Origin: Hyphomicrobiales bacterium
Lineage (GTDB): Bacteria > Pseudomonadota > Alphaproteobacteria > Rhizobiales > Kaistiaceae
NCBI GenBank assembly: GCA_017305815.1
Contig: JAFKJZ010000098.1
Span: forward strand, 1-7,601
DNA length: 7,601 bases
Direction of reading: 5' to 3'
Positions 1-6,341 of the stretch are shown here, piece after piece. The notes beneath the pieces were generated by a model. That model was not told the origin of the DNA, made no database searches, and saw only the letters and a program-made list of their open reading frames with translations. Position 1 is the stretch's first letter, and each line of letters opens with the position of its first letter. Position numbers and translations under genes: made by a program.

Positions 1-1327
1 GCTCGCCGAAAGCTGGGAAGTCTCGCCCGACCGGACCAGCATCACCTTCAAGCTGCGCCCGGCCAAGAGCCATGCCGGCAACACGCTGACCGCCGACGAC
101 GTGATGTGGACGTTCAAGCGCGGCTGGGACCTGAAGGCGACCTTCTACTGGTACATGCACCAGATGCTGAAGATCCAGGACTTCGACACGGCGTTCCAGA
201 AGATCGACGACAGGACGGTCAAGGTCCAGCTCCCGGGCCCGTCGCCGCTGATCGAACGGCTCTGGGTCAACTCCGACCTCGGCATCATCGACGCGACAGA
301 AGTGAAGAAGCACCTGACGGACGCCGATCCGGTCGGCCAGACCTGGCTGTCGACCAACACCGCCTCCTATTCGCCCTACAAGGTCACGACCTACACGCCG
401 GGCCGCGAGATCGTCTATGAGGCGAACGACGACTATTACCGCGGCGCGCCGAAGCTGAAGAAGGTGATCTTCCGCGAGATCCCGAACTCGTCGAACCGCG
501 TGGCCGCCCTGCAGGCGGGCTCGATCGACGTGGCCGAATGGCTGCTGCCGCGTGAGCTCGACCTGCTGAGCAAGGCCCCGAAGGTCAAGGTCGAGAAGGT
601 CTTCGGCAACTACATCCACCGCATCGATCTCAACAACACGATCGAGCCCTTCACCAACCCCAAGGTCCGCCAGGCGCTGAACTACCTGGTGCCGCGCGAC
701 CAGATCGGCAAGGCGATCTACTTCGGCACGGCGCGCCAGACGAAGAGCCCCGTTTCCGAGATCTATCCGGGCTACACCGACGAGTTCTTCGCCTATTCGG
801 AGGACGTCGAGAAGGCGAAGGCGCTGCTCACCGAGGCCGGGCTGGCCGAGGGCTTCAAGACCGAGCTCGGCTATCGCACGGGCGACGAGATCGAGGAGCA
901 GATCGCCGTCATCCTGAAGACCGCCTTCGCCCGCGCCGGCATCGACGTGCAGCTCAACAAGCTGCCGAGCTCGACGCTCGTCGAGCGCTATTCGAAGGGC
1001 ACGATCCCGATGTACTTCCTGCGCGACATGGCGATCGTGCCGGATGCGGCCTATGTGACCAACCTCTGGCTCAACAGCGCCTCGATGGTCGATTTCTCGC
1101 GTTTCAAGAACGAGGAAGTCGACAAGCTCATCGACAAGAACCTGACGGCGACCGACGAGGCCGCGCGCCTCGCCGACATGAAGCGGGTGCAGGAACTGGT
1201 CGTCGAGAACGCACCCTGGGTGTTCCTCTTCAACCCCGGCTACCAGCTCGCCCTGCGTGACAACATCAAGGGCTACTCCTGGTACACGCCGAACGGCAAT
1301 GCGTGGTTCGACTTCCACAAGGAGTGA
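1..1327 (+). CDS. Family 5 (Dpp/Opp-type) ABC transporter substrate-binding protein, 5'-truncated by the window
   Basis: This is the extracytoplasmic binding protein of the peptide-type ABC importer encoded downstream; it should capture the substrate in the periplasm and deliver it to the permeases. The reading frame is open from base 2, so the gene begins before the window. About 441 residues are visible against roughly 500-540 usual for the family, so the signal peptide and first segment are missing. Family 5 hallmarks are visible: LAESWEVSPD at visible residues 1-10, LTADDVMWTFKR at 29-40 (normally near residues 70-100 of the full protein), a DDYYRGAPKLKKV segment, RVAALQAGSIDVAE, and NPKVRQALNYLVPRDQI. 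The usual HDG before LTADDV reads HAGN here. The GTG at 101 is an internal codon, not the start. The stop is TGA at 1325-1327, followed by two hairpins before the first permease. Family assignment is firm; a peptide, nickel, glutathione or other amide ligand cannot be told apart. Confidence 0.93.
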   Translation, partial: LAESWEVSPDRTSITFKLRPAKSHAGNTLTADDVMWTFKRGWDLKATFYWYMHQMLKIQDFDTAFQKIDDRTVKVQLPGPSPLIERLWVNSDLGIIDATEVKKHLTDADPVGQTWLSTNTASYSPYKVTTYTPGREIVYEANDDYYRGAPKLKKVIFREIPNSSNRVAALQAGSIDVAEWLLPRELDLLSKAPKVKVEKVFGNYIHRIDLNNTIEPFTNPKVRQALNYLVPRDQIGKAIYFGTARQTKSPVSEIYPGYTDEFFAYSEDVEKAKALLTEAGLAEGFKTELGYRTGDEIEEQIAVILKTAFARAGIDVQLNKLPSSTLVERYSKGTIPMYFLRDMAIVPDAAYVTNLWLNSASMVDFSRFKNEEVDKLIDKNLTATDEAARLADMKRVQELVVENAPWVFLFNPGYQLALRDNIKGYSWYTPNGNAWFDFHKE

Positions 1328-1335
1328 TCCCTGCC

Positions 1336-1360
1336 GGCCCCGGCGCCCCGGCGCCGGGCC
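1336..1360 (+). promoter_or_regulatory. Intercistronic GC hairpin after the binding-protein gene
   Basis: Bases 1336-1347 and 1350-1360 form a near-perfect inverted repeat around GGCGCC CC GGCGCC. The stem has about 10-11 pairs with one bulged C and a very short loop. It starts 9 nt after the binding-protein stop and has no T-tract (CTTCCT follows), so it does not look like a complete intrinsic terminator. Inference: it protects the 3' end of the upstream message or partly attenuates readthrough, as known for other ABC operons in which the binding protein is made in excess. Confidence 0.6.
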
Positions 1361-1375
1361 CTTCCTGCCCGCCGG

Positions 1376-1399
1376 CGGTCGCGGCAATTGCCGCGGCCG
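1376..1399 (+). promoter_or_regulatory. Second intercistronic stem-loop with AATT loop, just upstream of the DppB-type gene
   Basis: Bases 1376-1385 pair with 1390-1399 (ten pairs, nine Watson-Crick plus one U-G wobble at 1379/1396) around an AAUU tetraloop. The core GCGGCAATTGCCGC at 1381-1394 is a perfect palindrome. It ends 28 nt before the permease start and 18 nt before its GAGG ribosome binding site (1418-1421). The wobble pair keeps the RNA stem but breaks DNA symmetry, which favours an RNA element over an operator. A protein-binding DNA site remains possible for the 14-bp core. Confidence 0.5.
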
Positions 1400-1427
1400 G
1401 AAAGCCTAGCAAGCCACGAGGTCGACC

Positions 1428-2468
1428 ATGAATATCCTGGCCGTCTGGCGGCGCATGCCGCGCGTCAGCAGGATCGTCCTGACGAGATTGGCGCTGATCA
1501 TCCCGCAGATGTTCGGCGTGATGCTGGTGACGTTCCTGCTGGTGCGCATGCTACCCGGCGATCCCGCCCGGCTGATGCTCGGCAATTTCGCGACCGAGGA
1601 TTCGATCGCGCTCTACCGCGAGCGCCTCGGCCTCGACAAGCCGGTCTGGACGCAGTTCATGACCTATGTCGAGAACGTGTTCCGGGGCGATCTCGGGACG
1701 TCGCCCTTCACCTCGAACCCGATCCTGACGGACCTCGCCGAACGCGCGCCCGCCACGCTCGAGCTCATCACCTGCGCGATGATCCTGACCCTGATCATCG
1801 GGATCGGCATCGCCGTCGTCTCGGTCGTGCGCAAGGGCGGCGTCGTCGACTACGGCGCCCGCCTCTACGGTCTCGCCGCCGGCGCCATTCCCGACTTCTG
1901 GATGGCGCTGATCCTGATCTTCGTCTTCTTCTACCTGCTCGGCTGGGCGCCTGCCCCGTTCGGCCGCATCGATCCGATGCTGTCCCCGCCGGTGCGGATC
2001 ACCGGCTTCTACACCCTCGACAGCCTCGCCTCCGGCAACTGGACCAATCTCTGGTCGGCGCTCGGCCGACTGGTTCTTCCCGTCCTGACCATCACGGCCG
2101 TCAACGCCGGCGCCGTGATGAAGATGGCGCAGACGGTATTCGGCGGCGTCTATGAATCCGATTTCGTGCGCCACATGCGCGCCAGCGGCCTGACCGAGCC
2201 GCAGATCATCCTGAGCGGCCTGCGCAACAGCCTGCCGCCGATCATCACGATCGCCAGCTTCACCTTCGGCTTCCTGCTCGGCGCGGCGGTGCTGGTCGAG
2301 ACCCTGTTCTCCTGGGGCGGTCTCGGCCAGTACGCCGTGCAGGCGGTCATCAACAGCGACTACGCGGCGCTGCAGGGCTTCGTGCTCGTCTCGTCCGCCT
2401 TCATCCTCATCGTCTATTCGGTCGCCGACATCCTCTACGAGATCGCCGACCCCCGGATTAGGATCTGA
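1428..2468 (+). CDS. DppB/OppB-type ABC transporter permease
   Basis: First of the two inner-membrane permeases of the peptide-type importer; it should pair with the DppC-type protein to form the translocation channel. It has 346 residues, close to the roughly 310-340 usual for the family. Predicted membrane segments lie near residues 19-40, 113-134, 147-171, 213-233, 271-293 and 316-338. Family marks are RMLPGDPA at 40-47 after the first helix, RLGLDKPVWTQF at 66-77, FRGDLGTS at 85-92, the cytoplasmic EAA loop that docks on the ATPase at about 242-270 (FVRHMRASGLTE followed by LRNSLPP), ETLFSWGGLGQY at 291-302, and the C-terminal ADPRIRI. The ATG has a GAGG ribosome binding site 6 nt upstream. 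The gene follows a hairpin-containing gap of about 100 nt, and its stop is 3 nt from the next start. Family is secure; substrate is unknown. Confidence 0.95.
   Translation: MNILAVWRRMPRVSRIVLTRLALIIPQMFGVMLVTFLLVRMLPGDPARLMLGNFATEDSIALYRERLGLDKPVWTQFMTYVENVFRGDLGTSPFTSNPILTDLAERAPATLELITCAMILTLIIGIGIAVVSVVRKGGVVDYGARLYGLAAGAIPDFWMALILIFVFFYLLGWAPAPFGRIDPMLSPPVRITGFYTLDSLASGNWTNLWSALGRLVLPVLTITAVNAGAVMKMAQTVFGGVYESDFVRHMRASGLTEPQIILSGLRNSLPPIITIASFTFGFLLGAAVLVETLFSWGGLGQYAVQAVINSDYAALQGFVLVSSAFILIVYSVADILYEIADPRIRI
2460..2463 (+). promoter_or_regulatory. Ribosome binding site supporting a TTG start for the DppC-type gene
   Basis: AGGA lies 8 nt before the TTG at 2472-2474, inside the last codons of the preceding permease. 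No ATG in this frame occurs before residue 50, which lies beyond the first membrane helix, so TTG is the start that gives a complete protein. The site is modest, and coupling to the upstream gene probably helps initiation. Confidence 0.6.
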
Positions 2469-2471
2469 TCC

Positions 2472-3329
2472 TTGACGTGGAAAGCTCTCCTGCGCGAACT
2501 CGCAGCGCGTCCCGGCGCGCTGATCGGCCTGTCGCTGCTGACCCTGCAATTGTTCGCCATCCTGTTCGCGCCCTGGATCGCTCCCTATTCGCCGGTCGAG
2601 GCCAATCTGCTCGACGCCATGCAGCCGCCGAGCGAGCTGCACTGGTTCGGCACCGACGAGGTGGGCATGGATGTCTTTTCCCGCGTCGTCTACGCGACGC
2701 GCGTCAATCTCCTGATCGGCTTCGTGGCGGTCTTCGCTTCGCTCCTCGCCGGAGTCACGCTCGGGCTGCTGGTCGGCTACTACCGCAACATCCTCAGCGC
2801 GCTCGTCATGCGCGTGTTCGACTTCATCCAGTCCTTTCCCGTCTTCGTGCTGGGCATGGCGCTTGTCGCCGTGATGGGACAGGAGATCTGGAGCGTCGCG
2901 ATCGTTCTCGGCTTTCTCTTCGTGCCGATGTTCGCCCGCCTGGTCCGGGCCGAGGTGCTGTCCCTCCGGGAACGCCCGTTCATCACGGCGGCGAGGTGCA
3001 GCGGCGCAGGCGATGCGGCGATCATGTTCCGCCATATCCTGCCCAACGCGATGACGCCGGTGATCGTGCAGATCTCGATCGCGCTCGGCATGGCGATCCT
3101 GCTGACGGCCGGCCTCTCCTTCATCGGCGCGGGCGTGCGCATGCCGTCGCCGGAGTGGGGGCTGATGGTGAGTTCGGGATCGCAGCAGATGATCCTCGGC
3201 ATCTGGTGGATCGCACTGTTCCCCGGCGTCGCCATCGTTCTCTCGGTGCTCTCCTTCGCGCTGGTTTCGGAGGCGACGCGCACGCTGCTCGATCCGCGCA
3301 CCCACAGCGAGGCCGGCCAAAATGCGTGA
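2472..3329 (+). CDS. DppC/OppC-type ABC transporter permease
   Basis: Second inner-membrane permease of the peptide-type importer, partner of the upstream DppB-type protein. It has 285 residues, slightly short of the roughly 290-300 usual, because the N-terminal tail is brief. Predicted membrane segments lie near residues 14-36, 78-105, 116-137, 140-157, 196-215 and 241-264. Family hallmarks are HWFGTDEVGMDVFSRVVY at 57-74, the EAA loop at about 163-193 (RPFITAARCSGAG then FRHILPN), GLSFIGAGVRMPSPEWG at 214-230 and a C-terminal LLDPR. The start is TTG, chosen because it follows the previous stop by 3 nt, has AGGA upstream, and is needed to include the first helix. The 3' end overlaps the ATPase gene by 8 nt, so the two are probably translationally coupled. 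Family is secure; ligand is not. Confidence 0.94.
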   Translation: MTWKALLRELAARPGALIGLSLLTLQLFAILFAPWIAPYSPVEANLLDAMQPPSELHWFGTDEVGMDVFSRVVYATRVNLLIGFVAVFASLLAGVTLGLLVGYYRNILSALVMRVFDFIQSFPVFVLGMALVAVMGQEIWSVAIVLGFLFVPMFARLVRAEVLSLRERPFITAARCSGAGDAAIMFRHILPNAMTPVIVQISIALGMAILLTAGLSFIGAGVRMPSPEWGLMVSSGSQQMILGIWWIALFPGVAIVLSVLSFALVSEATRTLLDPRTHSEAGQNA

Positions 3330-4968
3330 TGCGAACGAAACGCCGGCACCGGCGCCACGGCAGGGCCAAGCGGCCGAATCCGTGCTCCGTCTGGACGATG
3401 TCAGCGTCGGCTTCGAAGGCGACCGGCTCGCCCTCGACGGAATCTCGCTCGCGCTGCGCGCCAATGAGATCCTCGGGGTCGTCGGCGAGACGGGAGCCGG
3501 CAAGTCGCTGCTCGCCCAGGCGATCCTCGGCCTGCTGCCGAAGGGCGGGCGCCTGCTGAAGGGCGACATCACCTATGGCGGCAAGTCCGTCTCGGGCATG
3601 TCGCGATCGGAAATGCGCCAGCTCCGGGGCGGCGACATCGCCATCATCGGCACCAATGCCAAATCCCTGCTCGATCCCGTCGTGCCCGTCGGCAAGCAGA
3701 TTGCCCGGGTAGCGCGGGCGCATAGCAGGATGAGCCGGCCGGAGGCGCGGGCGGCGGCGATCGCCCTCCTGCAGGATGTCGGCATCACCAATGCGGAAGA
3801 GCGCGCGGCCGCCTATCCGCACGAATTGTCCGGCGGCATGGCCCAGCGCGTGGTGATCGCCATGGCGCTGGTCGCCAACCCGAAGGTCCTGCTGGCGGAT
3901 GACGCGACGCTCGGGCTCGATGCCACCGTCCAGGCGCAGGTTCTCGACAATCTCGTGCGGCGCTGCCGGGAACGCGGCATGGCGGCGATTCTGATCACGC
4001 ATGATCTCGGCATCGTCCGCCACTACTGCGACCGCGTCGCGGTGATGCGGGGCGGCAAGCTGATCGAGACGGGCAGCGTGGAGGCGTTCCTCGAACGTCC
4101 CGCGATGGACTACAGCCGCGAACTCGTCGCGGCCGCACGCGCCCGACCGGCCATGCGGTCGCCGGAGCGGAACGACAGGCAGCGGAACCTGCTCGACGTG
4201 CGCGACCTCACCATGCATTTCGCCACCTCCGGCAATGCCGGACCGATCCGCGCCGTCGACGGCGTCAGCTTCTCGATCGCGCGGGGCGAGACGCTGGCGC
4301 TGGTGGGCGAAAGCGGCTCGGGCAAGACGACCACGGGCCAGTGCATCCTTCGCCTCCTGAATTCGACCAACGGGCGGATCTTCTTCGACGGCACCGACGT
4401 CTCCGACATGTCCGAACGCCAGTTCCGGCCGCTGCGGCGGCGGATCCAGATGGTGTTCCAGGAGCCCTATGTGGCGCTCAATCCGCGCTGGCGGGTCGCC
4501 GACCTGCTTTCGGAACCGTTCCGTCTGCTGGATCCGATGACAAGAGGCGAGCGCGCCAGGCGGGTCGCGCAATTGCTCGAGGCCGTGCATATCGATCCCG
4601 CTTTCGCCGGCCGCTATCCGCACGAACTGACGGCCGGCGAGCAGAAGCGCGTCGGGGTTGCGCGGGCGCTCGCCACCACGCCCGATTTCGTCGTCTTCGA
4701 CGAGCCGACGACGGCGCTCGACATCCGCGTGCGGGCGCAGATCATCGACCTCATCCGCGATCTGCAGACGCGGATGAGCCTGTCGGCGCTCTTCATCACG
4801 CATGACCTCAACTCGGTCCGCTCGCTCGCGCACAAGGTGGCGGTGATGCATCTCGGCAAGATCGTGGAATATGGCGAGACCGAAAGGATCTTCGAGACGC
4901 CGAGCGAAGCCTACACGAAGAAGCTGCTGGCGGCCGAACTCTCGATCGACCAGAAGGCGGCCGGTTGA
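3322..4968 (+). CDS. Fused double ATP-binding protein (DppD-DppF type) of the peptide-type ABC importer
   Basis: Cytoplasmic ATPase of the importer, with both nucleotide-binding domains in one 548-residue chain. Domain 1 (about 20-268): Walker A GETGAGKS 55-62, signature LSGGMAQR 169-176, Walker B VLLADD with D193 followed by D194, H-loop H227. Domain 2 (about 288-540): Walker A GESGSGKTTT 329-338, Q-loop Q380 (VFQEP), signature LTAGEQKR 436-443, Walker B VVFDEP with D460 and E461, H-loop H494. A polar linker spans about 269-288. Oddities: domain 1 has Asp194 where the catalytic Glu is expected and no Gln at its Q-loop (IIGTNAKSLLDP, 108-119), while domain 2 has LTAGE instead of LSGGQ. The Cys-containing oligopeptide C-terminal extension common in DppD/DppF is absent from both halves. 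The ATG has GAGG 9 nt upstream and overlaps the permease gene by 8 nt. Similar fused forms are known (GsiA type); substrate is unknown. Confidence 0.95.
   Translation: MRDANETPAPAPRQGQAAESVLRLDDVSVGFEGDRLALDGISLALRANEILGVVGETGAGKSLLAQAILGLLPKGGRLLKGDITYGGKSVSGMSRSEMRQLRGGDIAIIGTNAKSLLDPVVPVGKQIARVARAHSRMSRPEARAAAIALLQDVGITNAEERAAAYPHELSGGMAQRVVIAMALVANPKVLLADDATLGLDATVQAQVLDNLVRRCRERGMAAILITHDLGIVRHYCDRVAVMRGGKLIETGSVEAFLERPAMDYSRELVAAARARPAMRSPERNDRQRNLLDVRDLTMHFATSGNAGPIRAVDGVSFSIARGETLALVGESGSGKTTTGQCILRLLNSTNGRIFFDGTDVSDMSERQFRPLRRRIQMVFQEPYVALNPRWRVADLLSEPFRLLDPMTRGERARRVAQLLEAVHIDPAFAGRYPHELTAGEQKRVGVARALATTPDFVVFDEPTTALDIRVRAQIIDLIRDLQTRMSLSALFITHDLNSVRSLAHKVAVMHLGKIVEYGETERIFETPSEAYTKKLLAAELSIDQKAAG
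4952..4957 (+). promoter_or_regulatory. Ribosome binding site supporting the TTG start of the amidase
   Basis: AGAAGG ends 7 nt before the TTG at 4965-4967, within the last codons of the ATPase gene. That TTG overlaps the ATPase stop as TTGA (4965-4968), a typical coupled stop/start. The alternative ATG at 5010 would remove 15 residues from the N-terminal helix region conserved in amidases. Confidence 0.65.
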
Positions 4969-6278
4969 TCGACGGCGCCGGCCTCCCCGCCTCCGGGGCC
5001 CTGTCGGCGATGGCTTCGGGAGAGCTCTCGGCCGTCGATCTGCTCGAGAGCTGCCTTGCCGCCATCGCCCGCCATGACGCAACGATCCGGGCCTTCTGCC
5101 ATGTCGATGTCGAGGCGGCGCGGGCCGAGGCCCGTCTCGCCGACGCGAGACGAACGGAAGCGACCGCCACGGGCGAAGGGCCCGGCCTGCTCTGCGGCGT
5201 TCCCGTCGCCATCAAGGACGTCATCGATGTGCGGGGCATGCCGACGGGACATGGCGTGACCTACCGGGCGCCGCGGATCGCGGAGCGCGACGCGCGGGTC
5301 GTCGCCCTCCTGCGCCGGCAGGGAGCGGTCATCGTCGGCAAGACCGAGACCGTCGCCTTCGCGGCCGCCGGCGCGATCCCGCCGACGCGCAATCCGCGCG
5401 ATCCCGCACGCAGCCCGGGCGGCTCGTCCTCGGGCTCTGCCGCGGCCGTTGCGGCGGGCATGGTTCCGCTCGCCATCGGCACCCAGACCGGGGGCTCGCA
5501 GATCAGGCCGGACGCCTTCACCGGCATCTACGCCCTGAAACCGACATTCGGCACCGTCGCGCGCGAGGGCATGAGCCCCTTCGCCCCGTCGCTCGACACG
5601 ATCGGCTGGTTTGCGCGGTCGGTGGACGACCTGTCGCTCCTGCTCGCGGCGCTCGCCGCGCCGGATCCGATGCAGGAAACGCGAGTGCCGGCGGCAGGCC
5701 GGGTCATCGGGATCTGCAGGGGGCCGCATTGGGCAGACGCCGCACCCGACATGCAACAGGCGTTGCTCGAAGCCGAGCGACGCCTGCGCCGGGCGGGAAT
5801 GCAAATCCGGCCCGTCGATCTGCCGGCAAGCTTCGACGCCCTGACGTCGGACCAGGAAGTGGTGATGTATGGCGAGGGCCATCTCTCGCTGCGCGACGAG
5901 CATGTGAGGCACGGGGCGGCGCTCCACCCCGATCTCGCTGCGATCGCGACCAACGCGCGCGGCATCGGCCGCGCGGACATCTGGACTGCGGCGGCGCGGA
6001 TCTCCCGCCGCCGGACGCTTTTCGACGGCCTCTTCGGCCCGCGCCTCGATGCCATCCTGGCGCTGGGCGCGCCGGGCGAGGCGCCATCATGGGCGGACGG
6101 GACAGGATCGTCGCGCTTCAACAAGATGTGGTCGGCGCTGCATGCGCCCTGCGTGGCGCTGCCGGGCTTCAGCGGATCTTCGGGCCTGCCGCTCGGGCTT
6201 CAACTCGTCGGGCCGCGCTTCGGCGATGCGGACCTGCTCGCCTGCGCCACGGCGGTCGACCGCATCCTGAACGGATGA
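4965..6278 (+). CDS. Amidase-signature family hydrolase, malonamidase E2-like
   Basis: Predicted cytoplasmic Ser-cisSer-Lys amidohydrolase (437 residues) that cleaves a carboxamide bond. The triad is visible and correctly spaced: Lys84 in GVPVAIKD (78-85), cis-Ser154 in SPGGSSSGSAAAV (150-162) and nucleophile Ser178 in GTQTGGSQIRP (172-182). From memory, malonamidase E2 of Bradyrhizobium (about 412 residues, triad K62/S131/S155) has nearly the same spacing and shares the SPGGSSSGSAAAV and GTQTGGS segments. C-terminal support is FNKMWSALHAPCVALPG (385-401) and GLPLGLQLVGP (407-417). A low-complexity stretch near residues 61-74 accounts for part of the extra length. No signal peptide is seen. 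TTG is preferred as start because it sits in a 4-nt overlap with the ATPase stop and has AGAAGG upstream. Being last in the importer operon, it probably acts on the imported compound or its product. Malonamide, indoleacetamide-like, carbamoyl or aryl amides are all possible. Confidence 0.92.
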   Translation: MIDGAGLPASGALSAMASGELSAVDLLESCLAAIARHDATIRAFCHVDVEAARAEARLADARRTEATATGEGPGLLCGVPVAIKDVIDVRGMPTGHGVTYRAPRIAERDARVVALLRRQGAVIVGKTETVAFAAAGAIPPTRNPRDPARSPGGSSSGSAAAVAAGMVPLAIGTQTGGSQIRPDAFTGIYALKPTFGTVAREGMSPFAPSLDTIGWFARSVDDLSLLLAALAAPDPMQETRVPAAGRVIGICRGPHWADAAPDMQQALLEAERRLRRAGMQIRPVDLPASFDALTSDQEVVMYGEGHLSLRDEHVRHGAALHPDLAAIATNARGIGRADIWTAAARISRRRTLFDGLFGPRLDAILALGAPGEAPSWADGTGSSRFNKMWSALHAPCVALPGFSGSSGLPLGLQLVGPRFGDADLLACATAVDRILNG

Positions 6279-6310
6279 GGCGCCTATCCGCATGCACCGC
6301 CGGGATGGGC

Positions 6311-6334
6311 GGAGGCGGCGCAAGCGCCGCCTCC
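6311..6334. terminator. Convergent, probably bidirectional terminator hairpin
   Basis: GGAGGCGGCGC (6311-6321) is the exact reverse complement of GCGCCGCCTCC (6324-6334), giving a 10-bp stem with a CAAG loop. It lies between the amidase stop (6278) and the stop of the minus-strand binding-protein gene (6342), exactly where two converging operons should end. Neither side has a good T-tract (plus side: AGGTTTGC), so termination may be weak or factor-assisted. The rest of the 63-nt spacer holds nothing I recognise. Confidence 0.7.
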
Positions 6335-6341
6335 AGGTTTG

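Noticed and set aside
1381..1394. Perfect palindrome GCGGCAATTGCCGC considered as a LacI-family type operator
   Set aside because: It lies inside an operon, after the first gene, with no promoter elements that I can recognise nearby, and it extends as an RNA stem through a U-G pair. An RNA hairpin is the better reading, though binding of a regulator is not excluded.
1388..2155. A plus-strand open frame in another phase starting before the DppB-type gene
   Set aside because: Its translation is an Arg/Pro/His-rich out-of-frame reading of the permease, without membrane helices or motifs.
1551..3572. A 673-codon open frame on the minus strand opposite the permease genes
   Set aside because: Its translation is Arg/Asp/Glu/His-rich with no domain, and it is exactly antiparallel to two well-supported permeases. 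In GC-rich DNA with strong third-position bias such long antisense frames arise by chance.
3487..4650. Similar segments within the ATPase gene (two Walker A sites and two YPHEL-plus-signature segments) considered as a recent duplication
   Set aside because: The two halves match only at family-conserved motifs and differ widely elsewhere, as expected for an old DppD-DppF type fusion rather than a recent repeat.
3121..5082. A 653-codon open frame on the minus strand opposite the fused ATPase
   Set aside because: Same explanation: low-complexity charged translation with no motif, covering a gene with both Walker A and B motifs in the sense frame.
4911..5927. A 338-codon minus-strand open frame opposite the amidase
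   Set aside because: No recognisable family; the plus strand carries a complete catalytic triad and conserved amidase segments over the same bases.
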